Shown in pieces: positions 7,950 to 14,231 of a DNA stretch of 14,231 nucleotides. The DNA lies in the NCBI GenBank assembly GCA_002476905.1, contig DLND01000129.1:3300-17530 (forward strand), read 5' to 3'. The notes beneath the pieces were generated by a model that was not told the DNA's origin, ran no database searches, and saw nothing but the letters and a program-made list of their open reading frames with translations. The first letter of the stretch is position 1. The number at the start of each line of letters is the position of its first letter. The position numbers and the translations under genes are program-made. Source of the DNA: Flavobacteriales bacterium UBA7519. Lineage in GTDB: Bacteria; Bacteroidota; Bacteroidia; Flavobacteriales; Weeksellaceae.

Positions 7950-9425
7950 ATGATCGCAGAAAGCAGCTATATACGGGTGGTTTTTGGGCTAAAGCTCAAA
8001 CAGTATAGACAAAAAAAAAATTGGTCTTTGCAAGATCTTGCAACCAAAACTGGATTGTCTAAATCTTATCTTAACGAAATAGAAAACGGCAAAAAATACC
8101 CAAAACACGATAAAATAATACAACTGTCGGAAGCATTACAATGTACTTTTGACGACTTGGTATCCACCAAACTGGACAAGAGCCTTATCCCGATAAATGA
8201 TGTTCTACAGTCGGATTTTTTCAAGGAAATCCCGCTTGATCTTTTTGGTATTAATAAAAGCAACCTTATTAGCATCATTAGCGAAGCTCCTAAAAAAGTA
8301 ACCGCTTTTATCAACGCTCTCATCGAAATATCACAAAATTATAATCTTGGAAAAGAACGGTTTTATTTTGCCGTTATGCGCTCTTTCCAGGAACTTTATG
8401 ACAATCATTTTCCTGAAATAGAAGAGGCGGCAGCAGAATTTGCACGGGAAAATCAGTTAAAACTTAGCAAAGACTTAAAGAGTGAGATCCTGGAACAATT
8501 ACTAAGAGAAACATTTGATTACACGATTAATTCAATAGATTTTTCTGAAGATTATGCATTGAATAAACTGCGATCCCTTTTTATCCCAGAGAAAAAATTA
8601 CTTTTACTCAATAATAGACTGGATAACAACCAAAAAGTTTTTATTCTCGCAAAAGAAATCGGGTTTAATTATCTGAAATTAGCATCGCGTCCAAACACTT
8701 ATTCCTGGCTGGATTTCAGCAGTTTTGAAGAGATTCTTAATAATTTCTATGCATCTTATTTTGCAGGATGCTTATTGATATCGAAAACGGAACTTATTGA
8801 GAAAACCAGTGAGTTTTTTGACCAAAGAGAATGGAATCCTGAAAACCTTGATTCCCTTATCAAGCATTTTACAGATTCGCCGGAAACATTTTATTACAGG
8901 CTTACAAATGTACTTTCCTCGGAATTCGGCATCAAAGATCTGTTTTACCTTTGTTTTGTAAAAAAAGACAATTCAGATAAAATCCACATTTTGAAAGAAC
9001 TCCACCTGAATCACCAGCAGGCTCCTCATTCCAATAATACCAACGAACATTATTGCAGACGATGGATAGCTGTGAAAAACTTGCATCATTTAAAGGAAAA
9101 TGAAACACTAACAGATGCGCAGATTTCTCATTACAAAGATCAGAGCGTAAGTTATCTTGTACTTTCTACATCGCAGAAAAATCCTTTTTCAGACGGCAGT
9201 AATAGAAGCTATTGCCTAGGAATCCTTCTTAATAATCAGACGTTAAAAAAAATCAGCTTTGCAACATCATCACAACTTAGAACCATAGAAGTTGGTGTTA
9301 CGTGTGAGAGCTGCAGTATACGGGATTGTGAAGTTCGCCAGTATCCGCCAGTGCGACTAGATAAAGAGCAGTTTAATCTTGATATGAAAAAATCGATTGA
9401 AAAAATCAGAAAATCATTAATTTAG
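7950..9425 (+). CDS. XRE-family regulator of the RamB/ScfR type (HTH, degenerate IrrE-like domain, Cys-rich C-terminus)
   Basis: A 491-residue regulator when started at ATG 7950; the frame also allows ATG 7914 (12 more codons, MRIIALISIFDF). I prefer 7950 because a -7-like box lies between the two and the recognisable protein begins near residue 6. Residues 12-70 are an XRE helix-turn-helix (SLQDLATKTGLSKSYLNEIE). The middle resembles an IrrE/DUF955-type peptidase fold, but the zinc motif HExxH is replaced by K235-E-I-G-F239, so it should not be proteolytic. The C-terminus carries GVTCESCSIRDCEVRQYPPV (449-468), matching the DUF2083 end of short-chain acyl-CoA-responsive regulators, with Cys452, Cys455 and Cys460 (CX2CX4C). 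Relatives include corynebacterial RamB, which controls aceA and aceB, and mycobacterial PrpR. Divergence from aceBA and the intervening palindrome suggest local control of the glyoxylate shunt. The sign of control and the ligand (an acyl-CoA or an Fe-S cluster) are not visible. Confidence 0.88.
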   Translation: MIAESSYIRVVFGLKLKQYRQKKNWSLQDLATKTGLSKSYLNEIENGKKYPKHDKIIQLSEALQCTFDDLVSTKLDKSLIPINDVLQSDFFKEIPLDLFGINKSNLISIISEAPKKVTAFINALIEISQNYNLGKERFYFAVMRSFQELYDNHFPEIEEAAAEFARENQLKLSKDLKSEILEQLLRETFDYTINSIDFSEDYALNKLRSLFIPEKKLLLLNNRLDNNQKVFILAKEIGFNYLKLASRPNTYSWLDFSSFEEILNNFYASYFAGCLLISKTELIEKTSEFFDQREWNPENLDSLIKHFTDSPETFYYRLTNVLSSEFGIKDLFYLCFVKKDNSDKIHILKELHLNHQQAPHSNNTNEHYCRRWIAVKNLHHLKENETLTDAQISHYKDQSVSYLVLSTSQKNPFSDGSNRSYCLGILLNNQTLKKISFATSSQLRTIEVGVTCESCSIRDCEVRQYPPVRLDKEQFNLDMKKSIEKIRKSLI

Positions 9426-9429
9426 GACA

Positions 9430-10086
9430 ATGGTTTTTGATTTTCTTTTCCCAAACCGTTGTCTGAATTGCAACCAGATTATTGACAAAAGCGATATTGT
9501 CTGTGAGGTTTGTTTTCCAAGAATCAATTTTAGTAACCACAATTATAACGATAGTAACACACTCAAAGATAAGCTTTTAGTTCAATTTCCGATATCAAAT
9601 GCTTATTCTCTACTGTATTATGAAAAAGAAAGCCTTGCTCAGAACATTATCCAACAGCTGAAGTACAACAATCGGGAAAATATCGGAAAAAATCTTGCAA
9701 AATGGGTAGAGGAGAGAGTTGATTTCCAAAATAATAAACCAGACATTATAACTACAGTTCCGCTACACTACAAAAAACTGAAACAACGTGGCTACAACCA
9801 ACTTCATCTGTTTGGTAACGAACTTTCTAATTTCTACCACATTCCTGTTAATCATACATTGCTAAAACGAACTACTCATAGCAAAGCACAAGCGAAGAAA
9901 GACCAAAGCGAGCGACTAAAAACAAAAAATGCTTACCAACTAACACAACGTATTGATGATAAGCATATTCTGCTGATTGATGATGTTTACACTACCGGAA
10001 ACACCATTTCTAACATTGCCTGGGAAATCCTGAATAATTCCAAAAATGTAAAAATCAGTATTTTGGTAATGGCGATGGACGTTTAA
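9430..10086 (+). CDS. comF: ComF-family phosphoribosyltransferase-like protein
   Basis: A 218-residue ComF-type protein, associated with DNA uptake (natural transformation) or recombination in other bacteria; the biochemical reaction is not established. An N-terminal four-cysteine zinc finger is visible (C11-x2-C14 and C25-x2-C28). The type I phosphoribosyltransferase domain follows: PLH..K..RGYNQ at 111-124 and the PRPP-binding signature HILLIDDVYTTGNTI at 179-193, with acidic pair D184-D185. Length is normal for the family. The ATG at 9430 lies 4 bp after the regulator's stop codon, so the two genes are probably co-transcribed and may be translationally coupled. Whether the link to the acyl-CoA-type regulator has functional meaning or is only adjacency cannot be told. 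Its 3' end is 18 bp from the convergent end of upp, with no clear terminator in between. Confidence 0.93.
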   Translation: MVFDFLFPNRCLNCNQIIDKSDIVCEVCFPRINFSNHNYNDSNTLKDKLLVQFPISNAYSLLYYEKESLAQNIIQQLKYNNRENIGKNLAKWVEERVDFQNNKPDIITTVPLHYKKLKQRGYNQLHLFGNELSNFYHIPVNHTLLKRTTHSKAQAKKDQSERLKTKNAYQLTQRIDDKHILLIDDVYTTGNTISNIAWEILNNSKNVKISILVMAMDV

Positions 10087-10104
10087 ATAATTGTTAATCA
10101 ATAA

Positions 10105-10755
10105 TTACCTCTGTAGTTTTTCGCCGTATGACAAATCACCAGCATCACCTAAACCTGGTGTGATATAACCTTTGGAGGTCAAACTTTCGTCTAAAGCACC
10201 AATCCAGATTTTGGCATCAGGATAAGCATTTTGGATGGTTTCCACCCCTTGGCGACTGGCAATTGCTGCAACAATATGAATGGAAGTTGGTTTTCCGTTT
10301 GTAAGCAAATCTTTAATTGCCTCAATCAGAGATGCGCCTGTTGCCAGCATCGGATCTGCAATAATGAGCGGACGACCGTCTAATTTAGGGCAAGTCAGAT
10401 AATCTTGTTTAATAGAAAAATAATCATTGGCATCGTGTTTTCTGTAAGCCGCAACAAAGCCGCAATCTGCTTTATCAAAATAATTCAAAATCCCTTGGAA
10501 CAACGGAACTCCAGCTCGGAGAATTGTTGTAATAACAGGTTGCGTCTCAATTTCCTTGACCTTAATAGTATCAAGCGGTGTTGTGATTTCGATCTCTTTT
10601 TGATCCAGCGTTTTACTGATTTCGAAAGCAGCAATCTCCCCGATTCTCTCCATATTTCTACGGAACTTCATTCGGTCCTGTTGCACATCAATATTTCTTA
10701 AATCATTGATCCAGGAATTGACAAGCGAGAAGTTTTCTGAAAGTATAGCTAACAT
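10105..10755 (-). CDS. upp: Uracil phosphoribosyltransferase
   Basis: A 216-residue pyrimidine-salvage enzyme converting uracil and PRPP to UMP in the cytoplasm. Landmarks: TTILRAGVPL (76-85), the PRPP loop IIADPMLATGASL (131-143) and the uracil-binding C-terminal GYITPGLGDAGDLSYG (196-211). In many bacteria the last motif reads GDAGDR; here Leu follows GDAGD, a substitution that I believe is common in flavobacteria. The length is typical. The ATG at 10755 begins MLAILSEN, consistent with the family start. Upstream, between the der terminator and this start, no exact TAnnTTTG box is present; TACATTTA (10786-10779, one mismatch) 24 nt before the ATG is the best candidate. The der terminator at 10802-10840 separates it from der, so it is probably transcribed alone. 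Confidence 0.97.
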   Translation of the reverse strand: MLAILSENFSLVNSWINDLRNIDVQQDRMKFRRNMERIGEIAAFEISKTLDQKEIEITTPLDTIKVKEIETQPVITTILRAGVPLFQGILNYFDKADCGFVAAYRKHDANDYFSIKQDYLTCPKLDGRPLIIADPMLATGASLIEAIKDLLTNGKPTSIHIVAAIASRQGVETIQNAYPDAKIWIGALDESLTSKGYITPGLGDAGDLSYGEKLQR

Positions 10756-10801
10756 AGTTTTATTCTAATCTTTGATTTTAAATGTAATGATAATATTTAT
10801 T

Positions 10802-10840
10802 ATAAAAAACCCTTTCAGAGCAAGAAACTCTGAAAGGGTT
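10802..10840 (-). terminator. Intrinsic terminator of der
   Basis: A 13-bp perfect stem (AACCCTTTCAGAG at 10808-10820 with CTCTGAAAGGGTT at 10828-10840) and a 7-nt loop lie 10 bp past the der stop codon. On the minus strand it is followed by a T run (complement of the A run at 10804-10809), the classical arrangement for ending der transcription before upp. Confidence 0.92.
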
Positions 10841-10849
10841 AATAGATTA

Positions 10850-12157
10850 TTATTTTTGTCTGAAATAAACCTCAATAGGAACTCCGGTGAAACCGAAATG
10901 TTTTCTCAATTGATTTTCCGTGAAACGTTTATAAGGCTCCTTTACGTACTGCGGGAGATTGCAGAAAAATACAAACTGCGGACTTGGCGTCGGCAACTGT
11001 ACACAATATTTGATTTTAATATATTTTCCTTTGATCGCTGGCGGTGGCATCGCTTCAAACACAGGAAGCATCACCTCATTCAGTTTGGAGGTTTTTATTT
11101 TCTTCTTTCTGTCTTCATAAACCTGCATTGCAACCTCAACAGCTTTCAGGATTCTCTGCTTTGTTAATGCCGAGATAAAAAGAATTGGAATATCACTAAA
11201 CTGACCTATTTTATGTCTGATCGCGGCTTCAAAATCACGGGTAGTATTGGTTTCTTTCTCTACCAGATCCCATTTATTAACAAGAATTACGATCCCTTTT
11301 CTGTTTTTCTGAGCGAGACCAAAAATATTCATATCCTGAGATTCCCAGCCCAAAGTCGCATCTACCATTATGATAACAACATCAGAATATTCTATAGAAC
11401 GAATGGAACGCATCACTGAATAAAATTCCAGGTCTTCGTTTACCTTAGATTTTCTACGCATCCCAGCTGTATCCACCAATACAAACTCGTGCCCGAACTT
11501 GTTATAAAGCGTCTGGATACTGTCCCTGGTGGTTCCTGCAACATCTGTTACAATGTTCCTTTCCACATCCAGAAGCGCGTTCGTAAGGGTTGATTTTCCC
11601 ACGTTCGGACGTCCCGCAATGGTGATTTTAGGTAGTCCTTCAAAAGGATCTTTGTAATCCGTTGTTGGAAAATCTTTGACGATCTTATCCAGCAATTCTC
11701 CCGTTCCAGAACCTGTTGCCGAAGACAATGTGAAATATTCCTCTATGCCTAACTGATAAAATTCTGTGGCTGCCAATTCTTCTTTTGCAGAATCTACCTT
11801 ATTAACAGTGATATAAACTGGCTTATTAGAACGGCGCAACATCTCGTAGATTTCGTAATCCGTGTCTGTAAGCCCTTCTTCCACGTTTAGCATAAAAACA
11901 ATGGAGGTCGCTTCGTCAATGGCGAGCTGAACTTGTTTCGAAATTTCTTCCTGGAAAACATCTTCGGTATTAACTTCATATCCACCGGTGTCTATAACAG
12001 TAAATTCTACTCCATTCCAGTCGGATTTTCCGTAATGACGGTCACGAGTAACACCAGCTGTAGAATCTACAATAGCTTCTCTCCTCTCTAATAATCGGTT
12101 AAATAATGTGGATTTTCCGACGTTGGGACGCCCAACGATTGCAACAATATTGCTCAT
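10850..12157 (-). CDS. der: Ribosome-assembly GTPase Der (EngA)
   Basis: A 435-residue tandem-GTPase essential for maturation of the 50S ribosomal subunit. G domain 1: P-loop GRPNVGKS (9-16), DTGG (56-59), NKVD (119-122). G domain 2: GRPNVGKS (182-189), DTAG (229-232), NKWD (294-297). A KH-like C-terminal domain (about 355-435) ends [11 protein letters not shown], as in other Der proteins. All nucleotide-binding motifs are intact and the length is normal. The ATG at 12157 opens [12 protein letters not shown], the standard family start. Its promoter is probably the -7 box at 12261-12254, giving an unusually long (about 90-nt) leader with two hairpins, one of whose segments could pair with the start codon. 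A strong terminator follows the gene. Confidence 0.98.
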   Translation of the reverse strand: MSNIVAIVGRPNVGKSTLFNRLLERREAIVDSTAGVTRDRHYGKSDWNGVEFTVIDTGGYEVNTEDVFQEEISKQVQLAIDEATSIVFMLNVEEGLTDTDYEIYEMLRRSNKPVYITVNKVDSAKEELAATEFYQLGIEEYFTLSSATGSGTGELLDKIVKDFPTTDYKDPFEGLPKITIAGRPNVGKSTLTNALLDVERNIVTDVAGTTRDSIQTLYNKFGHEFVLVDTAGMRRKSKVNEDLEFYSVMRSIRSIEYSDVVIIMVDATLGWESQDMNIFGLAQKNRKGIVILVNKWDLVEKETNTTRDFEAAIRHKIGQFSDIPILFISALTKQRILKAVEVAMQVYEDRKKKIKTSKLNEVMLPVFEAMPPPAIKGKYIKIKYCVQLPTPSPQFVFFCNLPQYVKEPYKRFTENQLRKHFGFTGVPIEVYFRQK

Positions 12158-12253
12158 AAAATTTGTTTCTTGGACTCAGCTCAGGTTTAGATTAATGAGC
12201 ATAAGACTTGATTAAGAATGGGTTACTTCGACTTTCGAAGCCCAAAATTTTTG
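12158..12253 (-). promoter_or_regulatory. Structured 5' leader of der
   Basis: On the minus strand the leader opens with a hairpin (CTTCGA-N3-TCGAAG, 12240-12226), flanked by GGG (12243-12241) and CCC (12222-12220) across a 3-nt bulge. A second hairpin pairs GCTCA (12200-12196) with TGAGC (12183-12179). The same downstream segment, TGCTCAT (12201-12195), is also perfectly complementary to ATGAGCA at the der start codon (12157-12151). The two pairings are mutually exclusive, which is how translational switches are built. No known riboswitch class was recognised. Confidence 0.3.
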
Positions 12254-12261
12254 CAAATATA
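12254..12261 (-). promoter_or_regulatory. Promoter -7 element of der
   Basis: Minus-strand TATATTTG (12261-12254) matches the Bacteroidota -7 element, 96 nt before the ATG. The expected -33 TTG is not evident: the upstream stretch is made of short TGATAGT repeats (about 12272-12290). Confidence 0.45.
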
Positions 12262-12318
12262 CGTTTTTTGATTGATAGTTGATAGTTGATTGTGAATCGT
12301 AAATACCGAAGTGCTCAC

Positions 12319-12436
12319 TAGCCCCGATAGTAGCGGCATCCTTTTTTGTTATTGCGTTTGCCAAAAAGTTCAAAAGATTGCTTCACCTCGTTCGCAATGA
12401 CAAAAAAGATATAGCGGATAGCGGGATTAGCTCCTG
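12319..12436. repeat. Intergenic repeat-like element with imperfect terminal inverted repeats
   Basis: An element of about 115 bp bounded by imperfect inverted ends: TAGCCCCGATAGTAGCGGCA with its T run (12319-12347) and, read from the other side, TAATCCCGCTATCCGCTATA with its T run (12429-12402). The interior contains, on the minus strand, a GTCATTGCGAACGAGGTGAA segment (12402-12383) followed by GCAATC, closely resembling the GTCATTGCGA...GAAGCAATC dispersed intergenic repeat I know from many Bacteroidota. It is noticeably richer in G+C at its ends than its surroundings. It lies between the DUF1304 stop codon and the der promoter and contains no ORF of note. The resemblance to dispersed repeats is from memory; copy number was not tested. 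Confidence 0.5.
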
Positions 12437-12441
12437 AAAAT

Positions 12442-12807
12442 TTATCTTAATAAAACAAAAATCATTACGATAATTGCTGGCAAAGCCTGAACAAAAAATA
12501 TTTTCTTCGAGGCTGACAATGCTCCGTAGATTCCTGCTACAATAACGCAAGCGAGAAAGAATATGGAGACATTTTTTGCCCAAATCTGGTCGCATATAAA
12601 GAAAGTCCAAATGAGTCCTGCGGAGAGAAAACCGTTGTAGAGACCTTGGTTGGCAGCGAGTTTTTTAGTTGGTTTGAACATCTCATCTGGCAACGAACCT
12701 TTGAATGTTTTTTTGCCCAAGGTTTCCCAAGCAAACATTTCCATATAAAGAATGTATAGATGCTCCAGTGCGACGATGGCAATGAGAATTTTTGATATGA
12801 TTTCCAT
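12442..12807 (-). CDS. DUF1304 family small membrane protein
   Basis: A 121-residue integral membrane protein with four hydrophobic segments at about 4-24, 55-73, 78-98 and 103-120. The first segment and loop contain EHLYILYMEMFAW (15-27), the hallmark of DUF1304, followed by GKKTFK and the NQGLYNGF motif (53-60), also typical. Function is unknown in the family. I chose ATG 12807, not the longer in-frame reading from 12906, because DUF1304 proteins begin with this short helix and the extension overlaps the hydrolase gene by about 100 bp in another frame. With this start there are only 2 bp between the hydrolase stop and this ATG, so it is the third gene of a tight operon. The repeat-like element begins about 6 bp past its stop codon. 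Confidence 0.9.
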   Translation of the reverse strand: MEIISKILIAIVALEHLYILYMEMFAWETLGKKTFKGSLPDEMFKPTKKLAANQGLYNGFLSAGLIWTFFICDQIWAKNVSIFFLACVIVAGIYGALSASKKIFFVQALPAIIVMIFVLLR

Positions 12808-12809
12808 TT

Positions 12810-13592
12810 TTAAAAAACAAGATTTTTGGGTAAATGATGCAGCAATTCTGTATTGATAATAGCAGCGCAAATCTCTGGTTTTTCCCAATGTCCGTTGTGT
12901 CCACAATCCAAAACATAGGATTTGATATTGGTTCTGTCCGGAAGATTTTTGATAGTTTTTTCTGAATTGACTGCCGAATCGTGCTTGCCCGACAAAACCA
13001 GAATTTTTCCTTTGAAGTTTTCTAAAACCGATTTTCTATCAGCACGCTCAATCATTCCTTTTTGAGATGCCAAAACACCCTCCACAGAGGATGTGTAAGC
13101 TGTTTCTTTAGCTAGTTTGATTTTGGATTCTAAAATATCGTGTTCGTTTGGGTTGAAAAGATTCGGAACACCCGCATTGATGAAGGCTCTGAGATTTTCT
13201 TTAATGATTCTCAATCCTTTTCTTCTGGTTTCTTTTTTTGCTTCATCATCTGCAAAATAAGTTGAGAAAAACAATGTAAATGATTTCAAAAGCTCAGGAT
13301 ATTTTTCAGCAAAAGCCAAAGAAATGTAACCGCCCATCGAATGTCCCAGCAAATGGAATTCTGACAAACCTAGTTCATCCGTTACTTTTTTAACCTCATC
13401 TGCCATTATCTCAGATGTTTGAATTTCTGCAACAACATCCGATTTTCCAAAGCCTGGCAAATCGATTTTTATCAATCGGAATTTCTCTGACAAAAACGGA
13501 ATCATATCATCCCAAATCGAGAGATTTTCCATAAATCCGTGAAGTAGAATTAAGTTTTCGGTTCCTTTTCCTTCTATTTCGTAGTTGAGCAT
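12810..13592 (-). CDS. Alpha/beta-hydrolase
   Basis: A 260-residue single-domain alpha/beta-hydrolase without a signal peptide, so probably cytoplasmic. The oxyanion HGF motif is at 18-20, the DLPGFGKSD turn at 44-52, and the nucleophile elbow GHSMGG at 83-88 with Ser85. The acid is probably Asp205 (LSGKHDSAV) and the base His232 (DCGHNGHWEKPE), giving a complete Ser-Asp-His triad; the EKPE after the histidine is the usual end of esterase or MenH-like members. The substrate cannot be read from sequence. It is the middle gene of a compact operon: the lipoprotein gene ends 3 bp upstream and the DUF1304 gene starts 2 bp downstream. Nothing ties the three to a known pathway. Confidence 0.93.
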   Translation of the reverse strand: MLNYEIEGKGTENLILLHGFMENLSIWDDMIPFLSEKFRLIKIDLPGFGKSDVVAEIQTSEIMADEVKKVTDELGLSEFHLLGHSMGGYISLAFAEKYPELLKSFTLFFSTYFADDEAKKETRRKGLRIIKENLRAFINAGVPNLFNPNEHDILESKIKLAKETAYTSSVEGVLASQKGMIERADRKSVLENFKGKILVLSGKHDSAVNSEKTIKNLPDRTNIKSYVLDCGHNGHWEKPEICAAIINTELLHHLPKNLVF

Positions 13593-13595
13593 CGT

Positions 13596-14093
13596 TTACA
13601 ATTTAATCATTATTTTGTCGGCAAATCCTGCATTATTTACAGATTCGTAAAGTTTGAAAGTTTTCCCGCCATCTTTTGTAGAGAAATTTCTTTTGCCTTT
13701 TCTCACATCCAATTTCCCGTTGTCATAATCGGAAATACTTTGCGTAATGCTACCATCGAATTTAAGGTTTTTTGGTGACGTCATTCTTGCAGTACCTTCA
13801 ATTTTCACAAAATTACTTCCCGATTTATTTTCGCCAGAGATTTTATATTCGTCTGGGCCGATTTTCGTAAAAGTGATTTTCCCTGAACCATTCACTTGGT
13901 CGTGTGTCAAAGTATGTGTTCCTGACAAATCTTTGAAAGCTCGGCTACTGAGAATACTATCGTTGATTTTTGTTCTAGCTGTATTGATTGAATCGATGAT
14001 TTTTGTGCTGTCAACTTTTGGAGAATAAGTTTCTTCAGTTTTTTTACAGTAGAAAACGGAAAGCAAAATAACAATCGGCAAAAGATTTTTCAT
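13596..14093 (-). CDS. Putative lipoprotein of unknown function
   Basis: A 165-residue secreted protein that I do not recognise. The start MKNLLPIVILLSVFYCKKTE has a signal peptide with a Cys at 16 followed by KK, as in many flavobacterial lipoproteins (C-K-K), but the residue before the Cys is Tyr, not the usual Gly, Ala or Ser, so lipidation is probable and not certain. Residues 20-55 are polar and helical. From about 56 to the end the protein is Gly/Lys/Asn-rich with alternating hydrophobic residues, suggesting a small beta-barrel or beta-sheet domain. It is the first gene of the operon with the hydrolase and DUF1304 genes (3-bp gap to the hydrolase). No exact -7 box was found upstream; the nearest is AATCTTTG (one mismatch, around 14175-14168). 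Confidence 0.82.
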   Translation of the reverse strand: MKNLLPIVILLSVFYCKKTEETYSPKVDSTKIIDSINTARTKINDSILSSRAFKDLSGTHTLTHDQVNGSGKITFTKIGPDEYKISGENKSGSNFVKIEGTARMTSPKNLKFDGSITQSISDYDNGKLDVRKGKRNFSTKDGGKTFKLYESVNNAGFADKIMIKL

Positions 14094-14114
14094 TGGTTTA
14101 ATTTTCCTCTAAAA

Positions 14115-14148
14115 TAAATAAAAAAAGAGCTTTTTGAAAGAAACTCTT
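14115..14148 (-). terminator. Possible terminator of an upstream minus-strand gene
   Basis: On the minus strand AAGAG (14148-14144) pairs with CTCTT (14129-14125), extendable by a few A-T and wobble pairs, followed by a T-rich run (complement of the A-rich 14112-14124). It is weak and lies only about 31 nt before the lipoprotein ATG. It may end transcription from a gene beyond the right edge, or attenuate the operon. The remaining 14149-14231 is AT-rich and contains a TCAAAG-N6-CTTTGA inverted repeat but no gene. Confidence 0.3.
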
Positions 14149-14231
14149 AAAATAGTTGAAAACTTTATCAAAGATTTAACTTTGACAAAGTATGTTTTAA
14201 AATCAATTGATATTCTTAAAATAATCAATCC

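Noticed and set aside
10405..11419. Plus-strand ORFs opposite upp and der
   Set aside because: Antisense shadows; the 10772-11167 one also reads through the der terminator hairpin.
12442..12906. 154-codon reading of the DUF1304 gene starting at 12906
   Set aside because: The first 33 residues overlap the hydrolase gene in another frame and are not part of DUF1304; ATG 12807 fits the family and the operon spacing.
13747..14028. 93-codon plus-strand ORF opposite the lipoprotein gene
   Set aside because: Antisense to a gene with a signal peptide and operon spacing; no independent evidence.
1..14231. Search for tRNA, rRNA, CRISPR arrays, insertion sequences and phage genes
   Set aside because: No cloverleaf, regularly spaced repeats, transposase or integrase motifs were seen on either strand.

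Overview
The window looks like chromosomal DNA from a flavobacterium, most likely a Chryseobacterium-type member of the Weeksellaceae (Bacteroidota). Reasons: low G+C; four near-identical TATATTTG boxes matching the Bacteroidota -7 promoter element TAnnTTTG in place of sigma70 hexamers; few purine-rich ribosome binding sites; a large Ser/Thr/Asn-rich secreted protein of the kind exported by flavobacteria; and flavobacterial versions of AceA/AceB, Upp, Der and ComF. No tRNA, rRNA, CRISPR array, insertion sequence or phage gene was seen.

Layout. Positions 1-1987 (minus) hold the first 662 residues of a secreted multi-domain surface protein whose C-terminus lies outside the window. Positions 2076-2855 (minus) encode an unrecognised protein with a PD-(D/E)XK-nuclease-like patch. 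Positions 3105-4757 (plus) encode a short GT35 glycogen-phosphorylase-like protein in which the pyridoxal-phosphate lysine is replaced by threonine; a strong terminator follows. Positions 4870-7822 (minus) form the glyoxylate-shunt pair aceB-aceA. Divergent from it, at 7950-9425 (plus), is a RamB/ScfR-type XRE regulator, and a 22-bp perfect palindrome lies in the shared promoter region. The regulator is followed after 4 bp by comF (9430-10086). Convergent with comF is upp (10105-10755, minus). Then come der (10850-12157, minus), a 284-bp gap holding the der leader and a dispersed-repeat-like element, and a tight three-gene minus-strand operon (lipoprotein, alpha/beta hydrolase, DUF1304 membrane protein) at 12442-14093.

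How the genes work together. The clearest module is the glyoxylate bypass: malate synthase and isocitrate lyase allow growth on acetate or fatty acids. The divergent regulator belongs to a family that controls acetate, propionate and glyoxylate genes in actinobacteria, and the palindrome overlaps the upstream part of the aceB promoter. The remaining genes are mostly housekeeping (der, upp, comF) or of unknown function.

The most notable points are the phosphorylase-family protein lacking its cofactor lysine, the palindromic operator candidate with its degenerate-peptidase regulator, the bounded intergenic repeat downstream of the DUF1304 gene, and a possible start-codon-sequestering leader on der. 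I did not find a convincing wholly new multi-gene system.
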